Assembly (NCBI GenBank): GCA_031288815.1
Contig: JAITQR010000094.1
Location: 1 to 7,695, forward strand
DNA length: 7,695 bases
Source of the DNA: Treponema sp.
GTDB taxonomy: Bacteria > Spirochaetota > Spirochaetia > Treponematales > Breznakiellaceae
Reading direction: 5' to 3'
Under the pieces are notes generated by a model. That model did no database searches and was not told the origin of the DNA. It saw only the letters and a program-made list of their open reading frames with translations. A program made the translations under genes and the position numbers. Positions 1 to 7,695 of this stretch are shown here, one piece after another (position 1 is the first letter of the stretch; each line of letters opens with the position of its first letter).

Positions 1-26
1 ATTCATATATATTTGAGGTAAGGCGC

Positions 27-54
27 GCCCCCGGCGGCATGTTATTGCGGGGGT
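27..54 (+). terminator. Possible terminator of an upstream gene
   Basis: The six-base arms CCCCCG (28-33) and CGGGGG (48-53) are perfectly complementary, and a G-U pair (27/54) can extend the stem. The loop is 14 nt and a short TCTTT run follows. A TAA in frame 1 at 19-21 could be the end of an upstream gene lying outside the window, which would make this its terminator. The T-tract is poor and the loop long, so the call is weak. Confidence 0.3.
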
Positions 55-91
55 CTTTCCTGCCGATACCTAAAGAGACCGTTTGGCCGGC

Positions 92-97
92 AAGGAG
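92..97 (+). promoter_or_regulatory. Ribosome binding site of the DUF4062 gene
   Basis: AAGGAG lies five bases before the ATG at 103, which is ideal Shine-Dalgarno spacing. The reading frame stays open upstream back to the TAA at 19-21 but has no ATG or GTG there, so this site fixes the start at 103. Confidence 0.8.
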
Positions 98-102
98 CGG
101 AG

Positions 103-1146
103 ATGCCAAAGAAGTACCACGTTTATATTGGCTCGAATCTGGACGACGTAAAAAACGAGCGAAAGGAACTGCCCAGGGCGGTTATGGAACTGGGACACAT
201 CCCGGTCATGGCCGATTACCTGGATCCGGAAGACAAAAACGGCAAGCGGCTTATTGAAAATATTATCGGCGAATGTGACTACTTTATCTCCCTGGTGGCC
301 CATAGGTATTGCCGGGATAACGAAAAAGACTCCCCCATGGAGACCGAATACCGCTGGGCCCTTAAGCGGGGGGTACCGGTTCTGGGCCTTATCATAGACG
401 AAAAAGCCAGGTGGAAGGCCGGCAAAAAAGAGAAAAATCCCGCCCTTGTCCGGAAGCTCAATGACTTTAAAGCGGAATTACGGAAGAGCCCCCATGAAAC
501 CTGGTTAAATTCCGCGGATCTGCGCCAAAAAACCCTGGACATCCTGATCCGGGAGATCACCCTGGGGGAACGTCCCGGCTGGGTCAGCTCTACCGAAGCG
601 ATAAAGCCCGCCCTGGCCAACGAAATCGGCCGGCTTTCCGAGGAAAACGAGGAACTTAAAAAACGGATCCGGCTGGAAAGCGGGAAACTGATGGTACGCC
701 TCCGGGAGCGGATGCGCCACACCCTCAAGGTAATGGCCCTGAACCGGGTCTCCCTCAGCTTCTACTATGCCAACGGGGAAAACTGGGAGAATACCCGGAA
801 GTTCCGCTATCTGCGGATCTTTAAACTCCTGGTTCCCGAGCTGAGCCTCCCCAAGACCACGGCGGAGATTACCCGTTTCCTGGGCAGCGTCCTCAACCCG
901 GATCTGGAGAAGACGGTCCGCAAGGACTACCCTACCCCCTCAAACACCATCAAAAAAATCATGACCGATTTTACCCTGCTCAAACTGTTCAGATGCGACG
1001 AGGGCGCGAAAACCGGCGAGGACGAGCGCTGGGAAATAACCGAATACGGGAAAGAGCTTTACTCGGTGTACCGCATCCGGCAGCTTGAACGTTCTTTCGC
1101 AAAAAAACCCGGAACCGCGGGCAAAGGGACGGCGGAAAAACCTTAA
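103..1146 (+). CDS. DUF4062 (TIR-like) protein with C-terminal winged-helix-like region
   Basis: The 347-aa protein has no signal peptide or membrane segment and is probably cytoplasmic. Residues 5-100 match DUF4062. The first strand and helix read VYIGSNLDDVKNER (8-20 region), followed by LGHIPV, a CDYFISLVAHRY strand (58-69) and SPMETEYRWA (77-86), which carries the family's acidic ExEY motif (E80, E82, Y83), then GVPVLGLI. Family members usually have ISST where this one has IGSN. Residues 172-205 are charged and heptad-like (RLSEENEELKKRI), so a coiled coil is likely. Residues 235-330 look like a winged helix, ending in a WEITEYGKELY wing-type segment (310-320). The last 17 residues are a Lys/Gly-rich tail. 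DUF4062 is a functionally uncharacterised, TIR-like family also found at the N-terminus of STAND NTPases; no NTPase domain is present here. A regulatory, stress or defence role is inference. A gap with hairpins and a new promoter separates it from the ligase gene. Confidence 0.85.
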   Translation: MPKKYHVYIGSNLDDVKNERKELPRAVMELGHIPVMADYLDPEDKNGKRLIENIIGECDYFISLVAHRYCRDNEKDSPMETEYRWALKRGVPVLGLIIDEKARWKAGKKEKNPALVRKLNDFKAELRKSPHETWLNSADLRQKTLDILIREITLGERPGWVSSTEAIKPALANEIGRLSEENEELKKRIRLESGKLMVRLRERMRHTLKVMALNRVSLSFYYANGENWENTRKFRYLRIFKLLVPELSLPKTTAEITRFLGSVLNPDLEKTVRKDYPTPSNTIKKIMTDFTLLKLFRCDEGAKTGEDERWEITEYGKELYSVYRIRQLERSFAKKPGTAGKGTAEKP

Positions 1147-1154
1147 CCGGCGGG

Positions 1155-1173
1155 CGGGGGCGGGATTCCCCCG
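1155..1173 (+). terminator. GC hairpin just after the DUF4062 gene
   Basis: CGGGGG (1155-1160) pairs with CCCCCG (1168-1173) across a seven-base loop, starting nine bases after the TAA at 1144-1146. AAAGCCC follows rather than a T-tract, so it does not fit an intrinsic terminator well. It may instead stabilise the 3' end of the message or act together with the second hairpin at 1212. Confidence 0.35.
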
Positions 1174-1211
1174 AAAGCCCGACAGGACAAAACCAAGCGG
1201 GTTTTGAAACC

Positions 1212-1226
1212 GGCCGCAAAGCGGCC
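1212..1226 (+). terminator. Second GC hairpin between the DUF4062 and ligase genes
   Basis: GGCCGC (1212-1217) and GCGGCC (1221-1226) form a perfect six-pair stem with an AAA triloop. The following sequence, CCGTTATCT, is only modestly T-rich. It ends eight bases before the proposed -35 box at 1235. It could terminate the preceding transcript or form part of a regulatory site at the promoter; the sequence does not decide between them. Confidence 0.4.
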
Positions 1227-1234
1227 CCGTTATC

Positions 1235-1263
1235 TCGACAAAATTTGAAAATTCGTTTATCAT
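1235..1263 (+). promoter_or_regulatory. Sigma70-type promoter for the ligase/7TM kinase operon
   Basis: TCGACA at 1235-1240 matches the -35 consensus TTGACA at five of six bases. TATCAT at 1258-1263 matches the -10 consensus TATAAT at five of six. The spacer is exactly 17 bp and AT-rich, within an otherwise GC-rich window. With the usual seven-base step from the -10 end, transcription would start at 1270, the A of the ligase ATG. The lack of a Shine-Dalgarno sequence before that ATG agrees with a leaderless message. Confidence 0.6.
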
Positions 1264-1269
1264 AACCCC

Positions 1270-3060
1270 ATGCTAAAACACGAAGACTATATCGCCGACT
1301 GGCCGGATATGAGCTGGTCTAATTTCGCCCAGTGGCTTGAGAGGATAGAGCGGAACTGGGGAAAACGGGACGCCATTCTGTACCGATCGGGCAAGCAGAA
1401 AAGCTTTACCCGCTGGACCTACGCTTACTTCGCCGCCGAATGCCGGCGGATAGGCCGAGGCCTCCTCAAGGAGGGGCTTGCCAAGGGCGATCGGGTGGTC
1501 CTCTGGGCGGAAAACCGGCCCGAATGGATGGCCGTATGGGCGGGAGCGGCGATAGCGGGACTTGTTATCGTGCCGGTGGATTTTCTGGTATCGGAAGCCG
1601 AGTGTCTCAACATCATCAAAATAACCAAGGCCAAAGCCTTTTTTTATTCCGGACGGAAGCGGAGTTTCGCCGAATCCGTCAAAAAAGAAGAGGGCTTGCC
1701 CCTTCGGGTCATGGTCTGTATCAGCGGCGCCGAAGAGGGAAGCGGCCCCGTTGGGGAGTTCGCCGGGGGTACGGTTACCAGCGGCGCTTCCCTTGAATGG
1801 ACCCGCTTCGGCCTGGAGGCCGCCGGCCAGGCCCTGCCCCGGCCCGGGGACATATCCAGCCAGGACCCGGTATCCATCGTGTTTACCTCCGGTACCACGG
1901 GTTTCGCCAAGGGGGTTACCCTGTCCCACCGGGGGATTATCGCCAATGTCAACGCGGCGGTCTTGTCCCTGCGGGCTTATCCCCGGGACGTGTTTCTCAA
2001 CGTGCTTCCCCTCCACCACACCTACCCCACCACCTGTTCCTTCATCGCCCCCCTGAGCCTGGGGGCCTCTACCATCATCGTTGAAAAGCTGATAGGCAAG
2101 GTAGTGGTGGACGATATCCGGGACGGCAAGGGAACCTTCCTTATCGCCGTACCCCTGCTCTACGATAAGGTTATGGCCGCCCTGGATCAGGGTTTCCGCA
2201 AACTCAACCCCCTGCTGCAGAGGATCTTCAACAAGCTGCGGGAAATTTCCCTGGAACGGGCAAAGCGGGGAAAAGTCCGTTTCGGCAGGATCGCCCTTTG
2301 GCCTATCCGCAAAAAGGCGGGACTTGCCTCCATCAGGATGGTGGTAGCCGGCGGCGGCCCCCTGAGCCCCCAAACCGCGGATTTTTTCGACTCCTTCGGT
2401 TTCAACATGGTTCACGGCTACGGGATGAGCGAGAACAGCCCCCTTATCAGCGTAAACACCCCCTGGTACCGGCGCAACGCCTCCGTGGGGCTCCCGGTTA
2501 AATATACGGAGGTGCGGATCGAAGACAAGGACGAGGAAGGACACGGGGAAATCGTGATCAAGTCCCCCTCTATCATGCTGGGCTACTACGAGAACACCAA
2601 GGCCACCGTGGAAGTAATCACCGAAGACGGCTGGCTGCGAACCGGGGATCTGGGTTATCTGGACGAGCTGGGCTTTATCTACATAAACGGCCGCAAGAAG
2701 AACCTCATCGTTAGTTCCGGGGGAAAAAACATCTATCCCGAGGAGATTGAATCCCACTTTAACAATTCCCGGGTTATCGGCGACATCCTGGTTCTGGGCA
2801 GAAAGCAAGGCTCCTTCGGGGGGGAACAGATCTTCGCCGTCACGGTACCGAACTTCGATGCCCTGGCCGAGGATTACCCGGGCCGTGAACCGGACGATTC
2901 CTTCCTCAAGGATCTTGTCAAAAAAGAAATTGAGGAGGTAAACCGCCACCTGGCGGGCTACAAGAAGATAAGCGATTTTACCCTGCGCCGGGAGCCCTTT
3001 GAAAAAAACGCCCAGCAAAAAATTCGCCGTTTCCTTTACATCAAAGAATACTCGAATTAA
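1270..3060 (+). CDS. AMP-forming acyl-CoA synthetase (probably long-chain fatty acid-CoA ligase)
   Basis: The 596-aa protein is a member of the ANL adenylating superfamily, which activates a carboxylic acid with ATP to an acyl-AMP and then transfers it to CoA. The core motifs are all present. The P-loop is TSGTTGFAKG (206-215), the adenine-binding segment is YGMSE (384-388), and TGDLG (458-462) carries the ribose-binding Asp460. The hinge region GRKKNLIVSSGGKN starts at 474. The C-terminal catalytic lysine is probably Lys584 in NAQQKIRR. Size and the LPLHHTYP segment after the P-loop favour a long- or medium-chain fatty acyl substrate, but chain length cannot be read from sequence. I see no signal peptide or clear membrane segment. 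No Shine-Dalgarno sequence precedes the ATG; the sequence before it reads CATAACCCC. The next gene begins 20 nt downstream. The protein probably feeds phospholipid synthesis or recycling of scavenged fatty acids. Confidence 0.88.
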   Translation: MLKHEDYIADWPDMSWSNFAQWLERIERNWGKRDAILYRSGKQKSFTRWTYAYFAAECRRIGRGLLKEGLAKGDRVVLWAENRPEWMAVWAGAAIAGLVIVPVDFLVSEAECLNIIKITKAKAFFYSGRKRSFAESVKKEEGLPLRVMVCISGAEEGSGPVGEFAGGTVTSGASLEWTRFGLEAAGQALPRPGDISSQDPVSIVFTSGTTGFAKGVTLSHRGIIANVNAAVLSLRAYPRDVFLNVLPLHHTYPTTCSFIAPLSLGASTIIVEKLIGKVVVDDIRDGKGTFLIAVPLLYDKVMAALDQGFRKLNPLLQRIFNKLREISLERAKRGKVRFGRIALWPIRKKAGLASIRMVVAGGGPLSPQTADFFDSFGFNMVHGYGMSENSPLISVNTPWYRRNASVGLPVKYTEVRIEDKDEEGHGEIVIKSPSIMLGYYENTKATVEVITEDGWLRTGDLGYLDELGFIYINGRKKNLIVSSGGKNIYPEEIESHFNNSRVIGDILVLGRKQGSFGGEQIFAVTVPNFDALAEDYPGREPDDSFLKDLVKKEIEEVNRHLAGYKKISDFTLRREPFEKNAQQKIRRFLYIKEYSN

Positions 3061-3069
3061 ACTTTCCAT

Positions 3070-3076
3070 GAGGTGG
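3070..3076 (+). promoter_or_regulatory. Ribosome binding site of the 7TM hybrid kinase
   Basis: GAGGTGG lies four bases before the ATG at 3081. An in-frame TGA at 3069-3071 rules out any earlier start, so 3081 is the first usable start codon. The site sits in the 20-nt gap after the ligase stop, which supports translation from a shared message. Confidence 0.7.
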
Positions 3077-3080
3077 TTTT

Positions 3081-6000
3081 ATGCGAAAAGGGGCGGATAC
3101 TCTGCCCATCAACGCCGACTGGAGAATAAAAACCGTAGTTATCGCTCTTTACTTGGTATGCCTCCTGATCATTGTGTTGTATATATTTAATGAGCAGATT
3201 CTTTTAAACCGGGGCGGAAAAACGCCCGTTTACAAAAATTTGGTGGAATTTCCCGCCTATGTGAGAATCGGTTTCGATCCGGCGGAGATCTCCGGGTCCC
3301 CCGATATTTCAAAGGGGATCTGGAAGGAATTCCCCAGGACAAAGGGATCTTTCGACCGGATCATCCCCCGGAGGATTGTCAACGCGGATCTGCCCGGTCT
3401 GCCAAAACGGATTCCCTTTTCCCCTTTCGGGGAAAAACCCATGGAATTTACCCTGCTTATCCCGGTGGAAATGGGTGATGAGACCTTCGTTTTTCTCGAG
3501 GCCAGCAAGACAACGCCGGGAATTTTCCTCAGCATAATCGGCGACAACTGGGAAATATACCTTAACGGGACGCGCATCCGATCGGAACTCCACCTTGAGG
3601 GGAACCGGATAGTATCCGGCCGGGCCTGGCGGAAGCTGTACTTCCCGGTGGATCGATCCCTGTTCCGGCCGGGAACCAACATCCTGGCTTTCAGGATACT
3701 GGGGGATCCGACTTCCGGTACGACGGGATTCTTCTACGCTAACCCCTACTACATTGACGATTACGAGGTCATAGAAAAACAAAATCAGATTTACCCCTTC
3801 GCGGCGTTTTGCGGCGTCTATCTCTTCATGGGAATTTACTATTTGCTGCTGTTTATGAGCCTGAAAGAAGAGCGCCAGAACTTGTATTTCGGCATTTTTT
3901 CGGTTTTTCTGGGCCTTTATTCCCTGGCCCACAGCCGCCTGATCTATCAATTTATTCCCGATTCAAACATAAGCTTCCGGTTTGAAAACCTGTGCCTCTT
4001 TACGATGGCCTTTACCCTGGGCGCCTTTCTTGAAAAACTTCAGTGGAACAGGCTGACAAAGATAACCAGGACATACGGTTTTTGCTGCCTCTTTTTTGCC
4101 CTTACCCAGCTTTTCTTCTGCATCCAGTACGGGGACGAGATCCTGCTGGTCTGGGAAGCCCTTTCCCTTCCCTACGCGGTGTATCTTTTCTGTTACAATC
4201 TGGTTTTCGTCTTTTTAAGGGAGAGCCGCGCCAGAATTACCGGCCCGGGCCTTTCCGCCAAACTGAAAGGATACGGGGCGGCCATCGTCAAGACGCCGGT
4301 GGGAAATATCATGCTCGGATCCTGTATCGCCTTTGTCTGCATCATAACCGATATAATCGACGCCTTGTTTTTTCACTATTCTTTCCAGTTGTCCCGCTAC
4401 GGCATCTTTATCCTTATTGCCGGAACCACTTTAAGCCTGACGGAAAAATTCGCCCAGTACCATAACCAGCTTGGCAGGGTAAACGCCGACCTTGAAAAAA
4501 TGAACGCCCTTCTGGAAACCAGGGTAAGAGAGCGCACGAAGGATCTGGAACAGCAGACCAGGCTTGCCGAATCGGCTTCCCGGGCCAAAAGCGAATTCCT
4601 GGCCCGGATGAGCCACGAGATCCGCACTCCCATGAACGCCATTATCGGCATGAGCGAGCTGGCCCTGCGGGAAAATCTCAATCCCCAGATAATGGACTAT
4701 GTAAGCAATATCCGGCAGGCGGGGGGCAACCTGCTCTCCATCATCAACGATATTCTCGATTTTTCAAAAATCGAGTCGGGGAGGATTGAAATAGTAAACA
4801 AGGATTACCGGTTGGCCTCGTTAATAAACGACGTGGTCAGCATTATCCGTATGCGGCTTAACGGGAAACCCATACTCTTTGTAACCCGGATAGACAGTTC
4901 CCTGCCCTCCGGCCTGAAAGGCGACGAGACGCGGATCAGGCAGATTCTGCTTAACATCCTGGGTAACGCGGTCAAGTATACCCGGGAAGGCTTTATCTCC
5001 CTGGATGTCAATAAAAACGCGGAAGCCGCGGCGAAAGAGGACACGGTTTTACTGTCTTTTAAGATCTCGGATACCGGGATAGGGATAAAGCCCGAGGATA
5101 GGGAAAAACTGTTCAACGATTTTTCCCGGCTGGATTATTCCATGAACCAGGGGATTGAGGGAACGGGACTGGGACTTGCCATTGCCAAGAGCCTTTCCGT
5201 CCTTATGGGCGGGGACATAAACGTGGATTCCCGGTACGGCCATGGCAGCGCGTTTACCCTGACCCTGCCGCAAACCGTAACGGATCCGGCGCCCCTTGCC
5301 AGGGTGGAAAATCCCGAAACAAAAAACGTCCTGGTTTACGATAAGCGGCAGATATACGCGGAATCCCTGATCTATACCCTGGACAACCTGGGGCTTAACT
5401 GCGCCATGGCCTTACACAGGGAAGATTTTCTTGAGCGGCTGACTCTTAGCGCCTGGCGCTTCGTGTTTAGCTCCGCGGACCTGTTTGACGAAGTCCGGAA
5501 AATCCTGGAGGAAAAATCGCCCCGGACCGATCTGGTACTGCTTACCGAATACGGCGAACCCACCCGACCGGATATCCGGAGCATAGAGATGCCGGTACAG
5601 CCCCTTTCGGTGGCCCGTATGCTTAACGGCGGCGTCCAGGACCACCGCGAGAAAAAGGAGGGGCTCTGTGTCCGCTTTACCGCCCCGGACGCGCGGATTC
5701 TTATCGTGGACGACATTTCCACGAATCTGCACGTCGCCAGGGGGCTTTTGTCCCCCTATAAAACAAAGATCGACTGCTGTACCAGCGGATCCGACGCGCT
5801 TCGTCTTGTGGAAAAGAAGCCCTATGACATCGTGTTCCTGGACCACATGATGCCCGGCATGGACGGTATAGAAACCGCGGCGGCGATCCGCGCCCTGGAG
5901 GGCCTTCACGGCGAAGTTCCCCTTGTCGCCCTTACCGCCAACGCGGTGACGGGAATGAAGGAAATGTTCCTGGAAAAAGGCTTTAGCGATTATCTTTCCA

Positions 6001-6089
6001 AGCCCATTGAGATTGCGGCGATGGAGGAAATTCTCGAAAAGTGGATCCCCCAGGCGAAACAAAGGCAGATAGCCGCCGAAGCCCGGTAG
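3081..6089 (+). CDS. 7TM-sensor hybrid histidine kinase with degenerate and intact receivers
   Basis: The 1002-aa protein is an inner-membrane sensor kinase. An N-terminal hydrophobic helix (18-36) serves as anchor or uncleaved signal. Residues 40-235 form an extracytoplasmic, strand-rich domain. Its [11 protein letters not shown] (156-166) and [12 protein letters not shown] (195-206) segments resemble sugar-binding beta-sandwich domains. Seven hydrophobic helices follow (about 238-260, 267-290, 303-320, 331-350, 353-379, 405-431, 438-455), the 7TMR-DISM arrangement. A coiled-coil linker (465-505) leads to HisKA with SHEIRTP and phospho-acceptor His512. The HATPase has an N-box with Asn629, DTGIGI from Asp664 and GTGLGLA (694-700). 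Residues 748-845 are a receiver-like fold lacking the key residues. Residues 872-990 are an intact receiver: Asp877/Asp878, phospho-acceptor Asp921, Thr952, Lys974. There is no HPt domain. The signal is unknown; a carbohydrate or lipid-linked ligand is inference. The gene is probably cotranscribed with the acyl-CoA ligase. Confidence 0.9.
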   Translation: MRKGADTLPINADWRIKTVVIALYLVCLLIIVLYIFNEQILLNRGGKTPVYKNLVEFPAYVRIGFDPAEISGSPDISKGIWKEFPRTKGSFDRIIPRRIVNADLPGLPKRIPFSPFGEKPMEFTLLIPVEMGDETFVFLEASKTTPGIFLSIIGDNWEIYLNGTRIRSELHLEGNRIVSGRAWRKLYFPVDRSLFRPGTNILAFRILGDPTSGTTGFFYANPYYIDDYEVIEKQNQIYPFAAFCGVYLFMGIYYLLLFMSLKEERQNLYFGIFSVFLGLYSLAHSRLIYQFIPDSNISFRFENLCLFTMAFTLGAFLEKLQWNRLTKITRTYGFCCLFFALTQLFFCIQYGDEILLVWEALSLPYAVYLFCYNLVFVFLRESRARITGPGLSAKLKGYGAAIVKTPVGNIMLGSCIAFVCIITDIIDALFFHYSFQLSRYGIFILIAGTTLSLTEKFAQYHNQLGRVNADLEKMNALLETRVRERTKDLEQQTRLAESASRAKSEFLARMSHEIRTPMNAIIGMSELALRENLNPQIMDYVSNIRQAGGNLLSIINDILDFSKIESGRIEIVNKDYRLASLINDVVSIIRMRLNGKPILFVTRIDSSLPSGLKGDETRIRQILLNILGNAVKYTREGFISLDVNKNAEAAAKEDTVLLSFKISDTGIGIKPEDREKLFNDFSRLDYSMNQGIEGTGLGLAIAKSLSVLMGGDINVDSRYGHGSAFTLTLPQTVTDPAPLARVENPETKNVLVYDKRQIYAESLIYTLDNLGLNCAMALHREDFLERLTLSAWRFVFSSADLFDEVRKILEEKSPRTDLVLLTEYGEPTRPDIRSIEMPVQPLSVARMLNGGVQDHREKKEGLCVRFTAPDARILIVDDISTNLHVARGLLSPYKTKIDCCTSGSDALRLVEKKPYDIVFLDHMMPGMDGIETAAAIRALEGLHGEVPLVALTANAVTGMKEMFLEKGFSDYLSKPIEIAAMEEILEKWIPQAKQRQIAAEAR

Positions 6090-6094
6090 AAAGC

Positions 6095-6123
6095 GGGGCC
6101 TGGGGGATCTTCCCGCCGGCCTC
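6095..6123. terminator. Candidate two-way terminator between the convergent kinase genes
   Basis: Bases 6095-6107 can pair with 6111-6123 around a TCT loop. The outer stem is GGGGCC/GGCCTC (one G-U pair) and the inner stem GG+GGGA/TCCC+CC, with single-base bulges at 6101 and 6115. The hairpin ends exactly at the stop codon of the minus-strand gene (6124-6126). Reading the minus strand, it is followed by GCTTTCT; on the plus strand by TTAAGCCTT. Both T-tracts are weak, but the position suits termination of both genes. Confidence 0.45.

Positions 6124-7695
<1,572 letters not shown>

Noticed and set aside
8..13. TATATT as a -10 box for the DUF4062 gene
   Set aside because: The matching -35 box would lie before or at the window edge and the following hairpin looks more like a terminator, so the promoter cannot be supported.
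39..257. 72-codon plus-strand frame overlapping the start of the DUF4062 gene
   Set aside because: It overlaps the DUF4062 domain in another frame, lacks a ribosome binding site and has a basic, low-complexity translation.
1273..3069. 598-codon open frame on the minus strand, antisense to the acyl-CoA ligase
   Set aside because: It is in register with the sense codons and arises from avoidance of TTA/CTA/TCA. The translation is Gly/Pro/Val-rich with no recognisable domain, whereas the sense strand carries every adenylate-forming motif.
5412..6062. 216-codon minus-strand frame under the receiver end of the 7TM kinase
   Set aside because: It is the codon-register mirror of the sense gene, has no recognisable motif, and the sense strand encodes a complete receiver.

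Overview
The window looks like chromosomal DNA from a moderately high-GC bacterium. My best guess is a spirochaete, possibly a termite-gut type Treponema. This rests on the style of the large 7TM sensor hybrid kinase, the density of hybrid histidine kinases and the overall gene style. It is inference and no marker gene is present. Four substantial genes cover almost the whole window, and I see no tRNA, rRNA, CRISPR array, insertion sequence or long repeat.

Layout: (1) 1-102 is a leader with a possible terminator of an upstream gene and a good ribosome binding site. (2) 103-1146 (+) encodes a 347-aa protein with an N-terminal DUF4062 (TIR-like) domain, a coiled coil and a C-terminal winged-helix-like region. 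(3) 1147-1269 is a gap with two GC-rich hairpins and a strong sigma70-type promoter candidate whose predicted start point is the A of the next ATG. (4) 1270-3060 (+) encodes an acyl-CoA synthetase of the AMP-forming adenylating family. (5) 3081-6089 (+) lies 20 nt downstream, probably in the same operon, and encodes a 1002-aa membrane hybrid histidine kinase: extracytoplasmic sensor, seven-helix module, HisKA, HATPase, degenerate receiver, intact receiver. (6) 6095-6123 is a hairpin in the convergent gap, a candidate two-way terminator. (7) 6124-7695 (-) is a second hybrid kinase (GAF, HisKA, HATPase, receiver) whose 5' end lies beyond the right edge.

The ligase and the 7TM kinase probably form one transcription unit, linking acyl-chain activation to an envelope sensor by position only. 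The DUF4062 gene appears to be transcribed separately. The two kinases are convergent and have different input domains, so they are probably independent signalling units. No output response regulator with a DNA-binding or cyclic-di-GMP domain is present, so their downstream targets cannot be read here. The least-characterised items are the DUF4062/winged-helix protein, the apparently leaderless start of the ligase gene and the phosphorylation-dead receiver inside the 7TM kinase.
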